From positions 2,356,001 to 2,420,000 of the forward strand of contig OZ004582.1 of assembly GCA_963924555.1 (NCBI GenBank): a stretch of 64,000 nucleotides of DNA. The letters are read 5' to 3'. Under the pieces are notes generated by a model, which was given only the letters and a program-made list of their open reading frames with translations, had not been told where the DNA came from and ran no database searches. The translations under genes were made by a program, and so were the position numbers. Positions 9,936 to 19,182 of this stretch are shown here, in pieces. The DNA is from Crambe crambe (lineage: Eukaryota; Porifera; Demospongiae; Poecilosclerida; Crambeidae). Numbering within the stretch: position 1 is the stretch's first letter; the number at the start of each line of letters is the position of its first letter.

Positions 9936-11386
9936 CTGAGAGGTTTACCATTTGTTTCGAAATACATCGATGATATTCTCATACATTCTCCCAGTGAGGA
10001 AGAACATCTCTGTCACTTGCAGTTGGTATTTGAACGCCTCAAGCAAGCTGGACTGACACTTCGAGGGAGGAAGTGCCACATTGGAGTACCCTATTTGGGT
10101 CACACCTTTTCGAAGCTTGGCATGGCTCCTGAGATCTCACAAGCCTTGCTAAACCCATCTAATTCAAGGCCACCAAACACAGCCATATGGCAGCAACCAC
10201 AAATGCGTCGTTACCGACAGCTGTGGTCACAGCTTGTACTACAGAATGGCATTGTGTACAGAAAATATACCCCAGGTCCGACCCATGGAACAGTTACCGT
10301 TCCACTTCTCCCATAAAAAAACTTACTGAAAAACCATGATTCCCCAACAGCAGGCCACTTTGGAGCTGAGAAGACATTGGAACGACTGAAGCTTGAAGCT
10401 TATTGGGTGAATATGGCACGAGATGTTGAAAAATACTGTCGTGAGTGTATCACTTGTCAAAAATCAAAACTTCCAGCACCAATGAGGGCCCCAATGACCA
10501 ATACCCCAATCGGCAGACCATGGCAAATGATTGCCATAGACATTCTTGAAGTTCCAGTATCCTCCAAAAATAACAGATATCTCCTTGTTATTCAAGATTA
10601 TTTCACAAAATGGGCAGATGCTATTCCCTTACCTGATCAAGAATAACAGCAGAAATCATCAAACTTTGTTCTGTGATGGGGTTACCAGATATTATACATT
10701 CAGATCAAGGAAGAAACTGTGAAAGAATGATTTTTCATCAGACATTGGAAGCATTCAATGTTCAGAAAACACATACTACAGCTTATCACCCTCAAGGTGA
10801 TGGTATGGTTGAATGTTTCAATCGATCCTTACTACAAATGTTCCGTTCTTATGTTGAGAACCAAGAAGACTGGGAGAAATTCTTCCCTTGCTCCTTTATG
10901 CATATCGTTCGAGTAGTCATTCCTCCACTGGGGTTTCTCCCTTCATGATGATATTCAGTAGACACCCACAACCCTTGCAAGACCACCTCACAGCATTGAT
11001 CCTGGATCTTATCAAGCTCATCTGCAAGCAAAATTGGCTGAATTCCGAGATTTAGTTGAAGTTCATACCGCCCATGTAGCTGATAACCAAAAGCAGCAAT
11101 ACAATCTTCGATCCAGTAGTCAGCATTCCTTTTCAGTTGGTGACACCGTTTGGTTATCTATCCCTACAGCAGGGAAGTTGGATCCTAGGTGGGAAGGGAA
11201 TTGGAAGATCAAATCTGTAAAGAGCTCCCTCAATATGGAAATAACTGATGACAAACGAACAAAAGTTGTTCATGTAAACAGACTGCGACATCGTATACAG
11301 CCATCTCTGGCTGAAAATGATCAGCTGAGTGTTGGGGATCTTGAGCTAGTTTTGACCGGCCCAAACCCAATTGAGTCAGAGAAGTA
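9936..11386 (+). pseudogene. Gypsy element 1: RT palm remnant and integrase
   Basis: YIDDILIHSPSEEEHLCHLQ (RT catalytic box) is followed by VPYLGHTFSKLGM. RNase H is deleted near 10133-10190. Integrase follows: the H-H-C-C zinc domain (HDSPTAGHF, CRECITCQ) near 10340-10460, the first catalytic Asp region (AIDILEV, 10540), the second (IIHSDQGRN, 10690) and HTTAYHPQGDGMVE with the catalytic Glu (10815). A C-terminal domain is near 11160 (GKLDPRWEGNWK). Several frameshifts are present. The frame is cut at 11329 by the younger element and resumes at 17507. Confidence 0.85.
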
Positions 11387-11555
11387 AAAGTATTTTAAAT
11401 TTTATCTCTAACTGAAATGACCGCCTCGTGGCTTTCTTTTTATAGCCAGGCATAAATGTGGGTGTGTGCATGATGAATATGATTAGCACACAAATAACCA
11501 CATAATCAGCAAAAGTGTTAATTGTACTCAATGTCCTTGCGGAGAGTCTCCAACA
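11330..11555 (-). repeat. 3' LTR of element 2
   Basis: 226 bp, nearly identical to 17278-17501. On the plus strand it carries TGTTGGGGATCTTGAGCTAG at one end and GAGAGTCTCCAACA at the other, so the termini are TGTTGG...CCAACA. It is preceded by the CTGAG duplication at 11325-11329. It contributes a few codons to the interrupted pol frame of element 1. Confidence 0.95.
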
Positions 11556-11575
11556 TCTCCCCCTCCTTTTTGTGG
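11556..11575 (-). promoter_or_regulatory. Polypurine tract of element 2
   Basis: On the minus strand AAAAAGGAGGGGGAGA immediately precedes the 3' LTR (TGTTGGAGAC), the expected site of plus-strand DNA priming. Confidence 0.85.
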
Positions 11576-11631
11576 CGGTAGCCACTGTAGCTGAGGTGTG
11601 TCTGTCCTTTCCACGCTCCAATCTTGCCTGC

Positions 11632-13210
11632 TCAATGCATCTGCATTCGAATTAGCTGACCCTTGTTTGTATCTGATTTCAAAATCGAAATGTTACCCTT
11701 GTTTGTATCTGATTTCAAAATCGAAATGTTGCATCTCATTACTTTTGGTCCTGCCTTCGTTAGTTGTCTCCAGTAAGTGAGTGCCTTGTGGTCGGTCACC
11801 ACAACAAACTTGGCTCCCAACAGGTACAACGCAAAGTGGAGCACTCCCTCCACCATGGCCAATGCTTCCAACTCAGTTATAGCATAGTTGGCTTCTCTTG
11901 GGAGCAACTTTCTGCTCCAATAAGCAATGGGATGAAGTCCATCCTCCCACTCTTGTGCCAATACAGCCCCTAGTCCAACACCGCTGGCGTCTGTAGCCAG
12001 AATAAACTGCTTGGTGAAGTCTGGAGCCTTCAAAACTGGTTGTGCCACCAGTACCTCTTTGATTTTCTCAAAGGCCTTCTCTCTTGGTCTGGTCCAGTTA
12101 ATCTTGTCCGGTGATTCCTTTCTTGTGGCATCTGTCAATAGAGCAACTATGGTTGCCTGATTGGGAATGAATCTTCTGTAGAAATTGACTAGTCCCAAAA
12201 ATGCCCTCATACTCTTCTTCGTCACTGGCCTGACATATTGCTGAACTGCCTTAATTTTTGCCTCTTGAACTGACATCTTGCCATTTCCCACTCTATATCC
12301 CAGAAAATTTAGAGTAGCTCCTCCAAAGTGACACTTCTTCAATTTGATTTTGAATCCATGTTTGGCCAATGCTTGCAGAGTAAGTTCCAGGACTTTCAAA
12401 TGCTCTTCCCAAGTCTGGGTATGAACCATGACATCATCTATGTACGCTCTTGCTCCATGCACTCCTGCCAATACTGTGTCCATTACTTTCTGGAAATGTG
12501 CAGGTGCATTCTTTAATCCGAAGGGAAGTCTTGAGTATTCCCATTTCCCATGAGGTGTAACGAAAGCAGTTTTGTGTTGATCTTCTTTCGCCACAGGAAT
12601 TTGTAGAAAACCTTTTGCAGGTCCATAGTTGTAATGAATTGTGCTCCTGCCACCTCTTGTAATACTTCTTCCATCCTTGGTAGCGGATAAACCACCATCT
12701 CTGTAATGGCATTTAGAGCCTTGTAATCTGTACAGGGCCTCACTGACCCATCTGGTTTTGGCACTGGTACTATAGGTGAACTCCAAGGGCTGCTTGATGT
12801 GGCTGTAATGCCTAACTTCTCCAGACTTGCAGTCTCCTCCTTGACCTTGTCCACCCAATGATATGCCAGTCTTCTAGGATACTGTGCAACTGGCCGTGCC
12901 TCTCCAGTCTTGATTGTGAACGGTTCCACTTGGGCTAAGCCTGGTACCTCAGAAAAACTTGTCCTGTATTTCTTCAGTAACTGCAGAAGTTCTACCTTCT
13001 GATCCTGCTGTAGGGTGTCCATTCCCTTTGCTTCTGCGAGTTCCTGATCTGTAGTTCCTTCTTCTGCTGAGTCCAATATTCCAGTTGTGCTAGGTCCAAT
13101 TCATCCTCATCTGGTGCTGCTGTTATCACTGTATTCATGTCCACATGGAGCATGAACCGCTTGAGAAAATTTCTGTGCCTAACTAGGCTTTCCTCGTCCC
13201 GGTGATTCAA
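11632..13210 (-). CDS. Element 2 reverse transcriptase and RNase H
   Basis: RT motifs run in order: VPKPDGSVRPCTDYKALNAI, the first-Asp region TTMDL, PFGLKNAPAHFQ, the catalytic AYIDDVMVHT, FLGYRVG and MRAFLGLVNFYRRF. RNase H follows (ILATDASGVGLGAVLAQ, ITELEALAMV, VVTDHKALTYW). One base appears lost from an A-run near 12610, shifting the frame between the first Asp and the next motif. Near 11650-11725 a 36-bp tandem duplication repeats the peptide NISILKSDTNKG, truncating RNase H. Confidence 0.9.
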
Positions 13211-14143
13211 TGAGGTAAGTGATGTCCCCTACCTTCCTCAACACCTTGCATGGCCCCTCCCACTTGGCTGTGAGACCTTCTGTTCCCGTAGGGCTCATGT
13301 ATAACACTTTGCTCTTGCTGTCCGCCGCCTTCACCACCTCCATGGTCTCCCACATCTTGGTGACCATCTCTGTGACATAGGTGATGATATCCTTGGGAGC
13401 TGCCTTCTTCTGAATCATCTTCTCTCTTAGTGCAGTGACTGGTGTCCTGGCCTCTCTCCCAAACAAGAGCTGGAAAGGTGAAAATCCCGTAGATCTGTGA
13501 GGTGCACACCTGATGGCCATCAAAACTTCAGGTATCCAAATGTCCCATTGAGAGTCTCCCTCTCTTTCTTTCTCCAAAACAGTTTTCAGGACAAAGTGCA
13601 CTCTCTCCACCATACCATTGCTTTGAGGGTGGTAGGGTGATGCTTTCACGTGAGTAATCCCATTCTCTTGCAACATTTGTTCAGTCACTCTTGCAATAAA
13701 GTTTCCTCCGTTGTCAGAGAGAAGTCTCTTTGGATATCCAAACCGTGCAAAGCACTCTTTCAGTTTTTGGCAAGTTGTAGCTGCATCAGCTTTTTTCATA
13801 GGCAACGCTTCCAAGTATCTGGTAGCAAAGTCCTGTATCATCAGGAGATACCTGTTCCCTTAGCCACCATCTCCCATGGGGTTGAGATGACAGGTAAGGG
13901 TTGTAGTGGTGCCTTCTGTGTCTTCTTGGAGTTCCAGGTGAGACACTTGCTACATGTCTTTATGTGGTTCACAATGTCCTTTGACATTCCAGGCCAGTGG
14001 AACTCTGCCTGAATCAGCTGAGTTGTCTTCTTTTTACCAAAATGGCCCGCAATATCATGTCCTGCTCTTAGCACGGTGCTTCTCCATTTCTCTGGTACCA
14101 CAATCCTGGCTTGCTCCCTTGGGTATGTGGGTGGCACAAACAT
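13179..14143 (-). CDS. Element 2 integrase (upstream of RT)
   Basis: A zinc-binding N-terminal domain (HDIAGHFGKKKT with the two His; CSKCLTW with the two Cys) is at 14143-13841. A short frame break follows, then the catalytic core: SDNGGNF (second Asp), SPYHPQSNGMVERVHF (catalytic Glu) and FSPFQLLFGREART. A C-terminal SH3-like stretch (TAKWEGPCKVLRKVG) ends near 13190. The first catalytic Asp falls at the frame junction near 13840. Its position before RT is the diagnostic feature of the element. Confidence 0.9.
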
Positions 14144-14202
14144 CAGCAGTAGAGTTAGCAGATCGGAATCTTCCTTCTGATCTTGGATGAGAGAGTCTTA
14201 GT

Positions 14203-15055
14203 CTAATGTATCTGATCCTTGCACATTCTGTGAAGTTCAGCAGGCTGAGATTCTTGAGGATGGCTCACAGCACTCACATTCTTCTTGGCCTTCCTTAGAC
14301 TTGTTGGCATAACTTGGTCCTCTTGATCCTGCTTTCTCTGCTGAGCCTCCTTCTTCTTCTGGGCTCTGGTCTGGACAGCTTTCACTTCCGTGACCTCCTC
14401 CGGAAATGTCACTCTCCTCCAATCTGGCTGCAAAGCACCTGGTGCCAGCTGTCCCTTTCTTGGTGTCAAAGTGTCTGCCTCTTGCTGCAGGACAGTACTT
14501 CCTCTCGGTGACCCTCCTACAACAGTGGCTTCTGACTGCAAACTCTGCTGTGGTGCGAGATCCTCCACCTCCAAGACAGTACCTCCTCTCGGTGACCCTC
14601 CTGGGGGTGGGGCTGCATGCTGCACACTCTGTTCAGCTGACTGCAAGACTGTGGGCGGAGCTGCTCCAGCTGCAGAACCAAACTTCTTTTTCTCTTCTCC
14701 ATCTGCTTCACCTCCCCTGGTCCTTGGACTGTGGGCGGGGTGTCAGATGAGGATCCCACGACTTCTGTGGGTGGGACTGCTCTAGCTGCAGAGCCAAACT
14801 TGTTCTTTCTTCGGCTCCTCTCCATCTGCATCTCCCTTGTTTTCTCCCCTGGTCCCTGGACTGTGGGTGGGACTGCTCTAGCTGCAGAGCCAAACTTGTT
14901 CTTTCTTCGGCTCTTCTCCATCTGCTTCACCTCCCCTGTTTTCTCCCCTGGTCCTTGGACTGTGGGCGGGGTGACAGAAGAGCTTTGATTTTCTTCCTCT
15001 GTGACTGTGATGCCCCCATCTGTGTCTGTCTTGGGCACCAGTGTGTGAGTCCACA
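14203..15055 (-). CDS. Element 2: repetitive linker between protease and integrase
   Basis: The open frame continues from protease. It contains about three tandem copies of a roughly 110-bp unit (RRKNKFGSAARAV and PPTVQGPG repeated, 14690-14985), and lower-identity repeats around GGSPRGxTVL (14480-14620). Small indels shift the frame among copies. It is low-complexity, with no enzyme motif. Such linkers vary in length between copies by repeat slippage. Confidence 0.7.
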
Positions 15056-15850
15056 CTACCTTGTGATCGAGGGTGTCTCTCCCCACAATACAGGATGTGA
15101 AAATGTGCCCTTTGGCACCACAGCAGCATATAGTGTCAAGTTGGTGCCACCAATCTCTGCCTTGACTAGAGCTGTGTCCCTAGTAATTCCATTGACAATT
15201 TCCGGATAGCACTGCAAAGCTCGTAGGTGTTCTTCTATAATACTGATGTCAGCACCTGAGTCCATAAACATCTCTGTTACTGGCTCGTCTCCAATGTGTC
15301 CCTTGACAACAACATCTCTGTCTGATGGACGACGGTAGGTCACCTGAATTCTGTTCACAACTGTACAGTGCTGGGCAGTGTGCCCCCACACTTTGCATTT
15401 GAAACATTGGGGTATTCTCCTGTCCCCTTCCCACTTCCAGTGATTGGAGTTCGGTCCAGTCTTCACCTGGTTGCTATTGCTGCCCTGTTGTGGCTGCTTG
15501 GGTGTGTCGCCACTGGTACTTGGATTGTTCTTGCTTGTGTTGTCAGGCTGTTTATATTCCTGCTTGCTGTTATTTGGGGCGTAATTAGATGATGATTGCC
15601 TCCAATGACCGCTGTATTTTCGTCTGTGCCAATCTTTTTCTTGTCTTCCTTTGTTGTGCCTGTAAGACTCCTCCTTGGTCACAGCCGTGCTGCTGTAGAG
15701 GATTCCTTGGTCCACTGCTTCCTGCAGTGTATTAGGTGTCTGTCTTCTGACAAACATTGCCTTTTCTGGAGTGAGTAGAGTCAAATATTTCTCCACCCCG
15801 ATCTGATCCCTTAGCGATCTGCCTTGTGAGGTATCTTTCAATCTTGCCCG
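15056..15850 (-). CDS. Element 2: nucleocapsid knuckle and protease
   Basis: It continues the gag frame with a CCHC zinc knuckle (CFKCKVWGHTAQHC, near 15390) and, about 55 codons on, an aspartic protease motif (MFMDSGADISII, near 15260). Gag and protease therefore lie in one frame here. The region between them is Asn/Gln/Ser-rich. Confidence 0.85.
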   Translation of the reverse strand, partial: RARLKDTSQGRSLRDQIGVEKYLTLLTPEKAMFVRRQTPNTLQEAVDQGILYSSTAVTKEESYRHNKGRQEKDWHRRKYSGHWRQSSSNYAPNNSKQEYKQPDNTSKNNPSTSGDTPKQPQQGSNSNQVKTGPNSNHWKWEGDRRIPQCFKCKVWGHTAQHCTVVNRIQVTYRRPSDRDVVVKGHIGDEPVTEMFMDSGADISIIEEHLRALQCYPEIVNGITRDTALVKAEIGGTNLTLYAAVVPKGTFSHPVLWGETPSITR

Positions 15851-16610
15851 CTTTTCCTTGGTCTGAAGCATCTTTTGCAGGGGTGTATTCCCAGAACGTC
15901 TTGGGTAGTTCTCGTGGTGAGCACTCCCTAGCTGCCTGCAGAGTGTCCTTAAGCTTGCCATAATTATCTCTGTCAGCACCTGTTAACTTCATTGCCACTT
16001 CTCGGTACTTGTCATTGAGGTTTGACATGTAGTTCACAGCCCATATCTCCTTTGGTATGCCTCTTCTCTCTTGATTCGCCTCAAATAACTCCGTGTAGTC
16101 ATCCAAATCCGTGTTGTGCTTCATTGGAGGTAAGCTTGGAATGCTCACAACCTCCTCTTTTCTTTTCCTCTCTCTTGCTCTTTCTTCTTCCAGACACTTC
16201 TGTTCCTCCATCCTTTTTCGCTCTTGCTCCCCCATTGCCTTGAGCCTTCTCTCCTCTGCTCTCTCTAGTCTGTCCCATAACTCTTTCTGTGCGTCTTGGC
16301 TTTTCTGGATCACCCTGGTTAGGTTAGCTTCTCGCTCGTTGGCTTGCACTTGCTGCTGTTTCATCAGGTCTACCATCATACTGAGTGTCTGGGCTACCTG
16401 TGGGTCATAGGCAGGCTGTGACGCCATCCTAGGTGATGCAAAATGTGGTGCTGGAGTGGTCAACACTGGAGTGTTTAACTGGTCTGAATCATTTAGTTCT
16501 GCGTCTAACGGTGCGTCCACTTGTCTACGATGCATTGTCTTATAGTTGATGTGATACTTTCTGACACACTGTCTGTGACTCCTCCTTTGAACTGGGTTGT
16601 CCTCAGCCAC
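15732..16610 (-). CDS. Element 2 gag (capsid) region
   Basis: 292 codons from ATG 16610. A charged coiled-coil stretch (residues about 105-165, with runs such as ERKRMEEQKCLEEERARERK) is followed by a capsid-like region (DDYTELFEANQERRGIPKEI, MSNLNDKYREVAMKL). The frame ends with an out-of-frame tail. The true continuation is in the overlapping frame 15979-15056 (DQIGVEKYLTLLTPEKAMFV), so a frameshift lies near 15830-15850. Whether that is programmed or a mutation cannot be told from one copy. Confidence 0.8.
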   Translation of the reverse strand: MAEDNPVQRRSHRQCVRKYHINYKTMHRRQVDAPLDAELNDSDQLNTPVLTTPAPHFASPRMASQPAYDPQVAQTLSMMVDLMKQQQVQANEREANLTRVIQKSQDAQKELWDRLERAEERRLKAMGEQERKRMEEQKCLEEERARERKRKEEVVSIPSLPPMKHNTDLDDYTELFEANQERRGIPKEIWAVNYMSNLNDKYREVAMKLTGADRDNYGKLKDTLQAARECSPRELPKTFWEYTPAKDASDQGKAGKIERYLTRQIAKGSDRGGEIFDSTHSRKGNVCQKTDT

Positions 16611-17257
16611 TTTGAATTGCTGGTGGGTAGGACTACCCCTCCCAGAAGTACAACAATTATCCTACTGAAACTTGCTGCTGACTTACACAACAAAACCCGG
16701 TATGACTCTATGACTCTATATAGAGCACACACACACAATAAATAGACTGCTTGCAGCTGACTTACAGAACCAAACCAAGTGTGACTTTTAAACACACACC
16801 TCACAATTCTCTCAGAACAAAACACACAACAGTAAAGCACACAACAGTATTAAAGCACAAAAGGTCACCTCAAGTCCTATAGGTGTCACTCACACCTTAC
16901 AGGTAGACTGTATCACCACCTCAGAGTGACGATTGACACACAGCTGAGCGATTGACACACAGCTGAGCGTACTTCTTGGTGGGCTTGCCACCAGCTACTG
17001 GCTAAAGCTCTTAGGCTTTGCTAGGGACAGAAACCACTCACTATCCCTCTGCCTTGCTGTCTCCTGCCTGTTCTCCACAGGTAGTAGTCCTAGGGCCCTC
17101 TCCAGACTCCCAAGACACAACTTCTTCTCCACCAGTCTTCTCCCAAACTGCTCGTAGATGCTGGCTGTAGCGCTGAGACAACTATGCTGACACAGGAGCT
17201 CCACACGTTTGCCAGGCTTGAATTGGTAGCTCTAGACAGGCTGTTGAAGGCTTTTCC
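16611..17257 (-). other. Leader of element 2
   Basis: About 650 bp of untranslated leader between the primer-binding site and the gag start. It contains a short direct duplication (GATTGACACACAGCTGAGCG, twice near 16932-16970). No further gene is seen. Confidence 0.6.
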
Positions 17258-17275
17258 AGAGTACCGCTGCCACCA
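17258..17275 (-). promoter_or_regulatory. Primer-binding site of element 2
   Basis: Directly downstream of the 5' LTR on the minus strand the sequence is TGGTGGCAGCGGTACTC. It starts with the TGG complementary to a tRNA CCA end and lies in the right position. The priming tRNA was not identified. Confidence 0.75.
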
Positions 17276-17277
17276 TT

Positions 17278-17501
17278 TGTTGGGGATCTTGAGCTAGTTT
17301 TGACCGGCCCAAACCCAATTGAGTCAGAGAAGTAAAAATTTTTTAAATTTTATCTCTAACTGAAATGACCGCCTCGTGGCTTTCTTTTTATAGCCAGGCC
17401 GATGTGGGTGTGTGCATGATGAATATCATTAGCACACAAATAACCACATAATCAGCAAAAGTGTTAATTGTACTCAATGTCCTTGCGGAGAGTCTCCAAC
17501 A
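17278..17501 (-). repeat. 5' LTR of element 2
   Basis: 224 bp. On the minus strand it begins TGTTGGAGACTCTCCGCAAG and ends CCCCAACA. It differs from the other LTR by only a few substitutions and small indels. It is immediately followed (17501 to 17506, plus strand) by the CTGAG duplication. Confidence 0.95.
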
Positions 17502-17653
17502 CTGAGTTCAACCAATACTCGATGGAATCCTCCACAAACTGAACATATAATTCTCCCTCTTGAAACACCAGTCACTCACCGCTATCCTCAGCGGGAACGA
17601 TGTCCACTCCATTATTGAAGCTCGGAGACCGAGCTTTTTGAAGGAGAGGCGTA
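17502..17653 (+). pseudogene. Gypsy element 1: last pol codons and polypurine tract
   Basis: After the CTGAG duplication the pol frame continues as RWNPPQTEHIILPLE and THRYPQRERCPLHY to a stop, a typical gypsy pol tail. A purine-rich tract (GAAGGAGAGG) then precedes the LTR at 17654. This confirms that the younger element is inserted inside element 1. Confidence 0.8.
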
Positions 17654-17782
17654 TGTAACAGGTTAATTATGACTATATACATGTATAATTATGTACACTC
17701 CACCCACTCATACAAAACCATGTGATCATGCATTAACACACGTGCTGTACCATATTTTAATCCTTGGTTATGTGAGAGCAGC
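17654..17782 (+). repeat. 3' LTR of gypsy element 1 (truncated)
   Basis: It begins TGTAACAGGTTAATTATGAC and matches the reverse complement of 6715-6590 closely up to GAGAGCAGCT, after which the two LTRs diverge. The last 40-45 bp of the LTR are missing or replaced. Confidence 0.8.
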
Positions 17783-17974
17783 TTATCAAAAATCAGCCAT
17801 TGATTCCAAGTGGTCATTGAGATGTAACGCAGTTTACCTTGAGAATGGAATCAGTCATAACATCAGTCATTTTGATTGGTCCTCCTTTATTTTTTGTGTA
17901 TGTGGTACTATTCTGATAAGTGCAAAAAATTTCTTCTAAATAAAAAGTGAAGTAGGGATAGCCATAAAATTTAG
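17783..17974. other. Junction region left of the NUMT, with direct repeat D right copy
   Basis: Nuclear-type sequence. Bases 17915-17974 match 3275-3340 in the same orientation (shared AAAAAATTTCTTC and GTGAAGTAGGGAT). After about 17975 base composition changes abruptly to the C-rich plus strand of the mitochondrial insert. No gene is seen. Confidence 0.7.
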
Positions 17975-18164
17975 TTGCATTCCTATCACTCCTACCCCTC
18001 CTAATTTCAATATCCATGCCCATATATATACCCAACTTACGTAAATCCCTACTCTTCACTTCCCCTTCAGCAATAAGTGAGTCAAGTAATCCCTTACCCA
18101 TACCCATCACCAAACTCAAGAATCACAGCAATCATATTATTACAAAACTACTACTCCTACGTCA
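17975..18164 (-). other. Unassigned mitochondrial-like stretch at the NUMT left end
   Basis: It has the same strand bias as the NUMT but does not continue cox1. One minus-strand frame is open under code 4 for about 60 codons (VMGMGKGLLDSLIAEGEVKS...). I recognise no mitochondrial protein or tRNA. It may be decayed cox1, intergenic mtDNA or a rearranged fragment. Confidence 0.4.
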
Positions 18165-18333
18165 CTATCACATTATACAAATGATCATCCCCCAACATTG
18201 ACCTCGGCCCCGATAACTCCAACCTTATCAATACACTAAAACTTGTTCCTATCATCCCCGCTCAACCCCCAAATAATAAATACAACGTCCCTATATCTTT
18301 ATGATTAGTTGAACATACCCACCTTAAAAACAT
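18165..18333 (-). pseudogene. cox1: cox1, first 56 codons
   Basis: Cytochrome c oxidase subunit I, the catalytic core of complex IV. From ATG 18333 the frame reads MFLRWVCSTNHKDIGTLYLL, then [24 protein letters not shown], the diagnostic cox1 N-terminus. An in-frame TGA is read as Trp. Homology stops abruptly after VIVT, so more than 450 codons are absent and this marks one end of the transferred mtDNA. Confidence 0.95.
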
Positions 18334-18335
18334 CT

Positions 18336-18416
18336 AACGAGCACAGGACTCGAACCTATACAAGCTCTCACTCACAGTTTAGCACACTGCCACCTTACCT
18401 TCAGTCACCTCGTTCC
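18336..18416 (-). tRNA. trnS: trnS(gcu)
   Basis: Class II shape with a long variable arm; anticodon stem GCAGT/ACTGT with loop GTGCTAA; T-arm GGTTCGAGTCC. It lies between nad4L and cox1. Confidence 0.75.
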
Positions 18417-18713
18417 TTACCCCCTCAATAAATTTAAAGAACTCACCCCTATCGTCCCCCTCACACGATAATAAACCACAAATATCCCCAAACCTATCGC
18501 TGACTCCGCCGCCGCTACCGTCAATACCATTAAAGGAAATACCTGCCCCATCACATCCCCCACCAACACTGACCCACTTAAAAACATCCAAACCACCGCC
18601 AACCACATCAACTCTATAGACATCACCATTATTATTAAATTCCTCCTATTTAATACCACCCCCAATACCCCCACTACTCATAATGACACCCCCATTCAAA
18701 ACCCCTCTAACAT
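18417..18713 (-). CDS. nad4L: nad4L, NADH dehydrogenase subunit 4L (intact in NUMT)
   Basis: 297 bp, 98 residues plus stop, from ATG 18713 (MLEGF then TGA = Trp). Three hydrophobic segments with the MSIELMW stretch typical of ND4L, a proton-channel subunit of complex I in the inner membrane. Open throughout only under code 4. With two TGA codons near the start it could not be translated in the nucleus. Confidence 0.9.
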
Positions 18714-18736
18714 TCCATACCGTCCAATCTAAAACT

Positions 18737-19096
18737 TTATTCCCATTCTAACCCCCCTTTACCCCACTCATAAATCAAACCTATAGTTAAGATTATTAAA
18801 AATATATACACTACTCAATTTCCCCAACTCTCTATCTCCCCTAATACCACACTCCAAGGAAATAAAAAGGATATCTCTAAATCAAAGATCAAAAATAATA
18901 TCCCTATTAAATAAAACTTCACTGAAAAAGGAACCCTCGACGAACCAAATGGATCAAAACCACACTCATATACTGACACTTTCTCTATGTCCCTACTTCG
19001 CTCCCCCACCACATAAGACACCCACAATACTACCCCTGAAAGTAATCAACTACACACCACCAATATTAACAACCCTAAATACCCCTTCTCCACCAT
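18737..19096 (-). CDS. nad3: nad3, NADH dehydrogenase subunit 3 (intact in NUMT)
   Basis: 360 bp, 119 residues, from ATG 19096 ([14 protein letters not shown]) to a TAA at 18737. It contains the conserved [20 protein letters not shown] loop and [13 protein letters not shown]. Two TGA codons fall at Trp positions. The length is normal for a demosponge. Complex I membrane subunit. Confidence 0.95.
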
Positions 19097-19097
19097 C

Positions 19098-19170
19098 CCC
19101 GAAATTAACAAGAATCGAACCCATATCAATCAGATGACAACCGACTATTCTACCCTTAAACTATAACTCC
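19098..19170 (-). tRNA. trnD: trnD(guc)
   Basis: Anticodon loop TTGTCAT; acceptor GGAGTTA pairs with TAATTTC with wobbles; T-arm GGGTTCGATTC. It abuts the start of nad3. Confidence 0.75.
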
Positions 19171-19182
19171 TTTAAAAATCAC

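Larger units (their letters stand above)
11330..17501 (-). mobile_element. Ty3/gypsy element 2, Gmr1-like domain order, with LTRs and target duplication
   Basis: A 6172-bp element on the minus strand. It has two nearly identical LTRs (11330-11555 and 17278-17501), a primer-binding-site-like sequence after the 5' LTR, and a polypurine tract before the 3' LTR. An exact 5-bp target duplication CTGAG lies at 11325-11329 and 17502-17506. The pol order read 5' to 3' is protease, integrase, reverse transcriptase, RNase H. Usual Ty3/gypsy elements have integrase last; integrase upstream of RT is the defining trait of Gmr1-like elements. High LTR identity shows it is younger than element 1, which it interrupts. 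A few frameshifts make this copy probably inactive. Confidence 0.9.
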
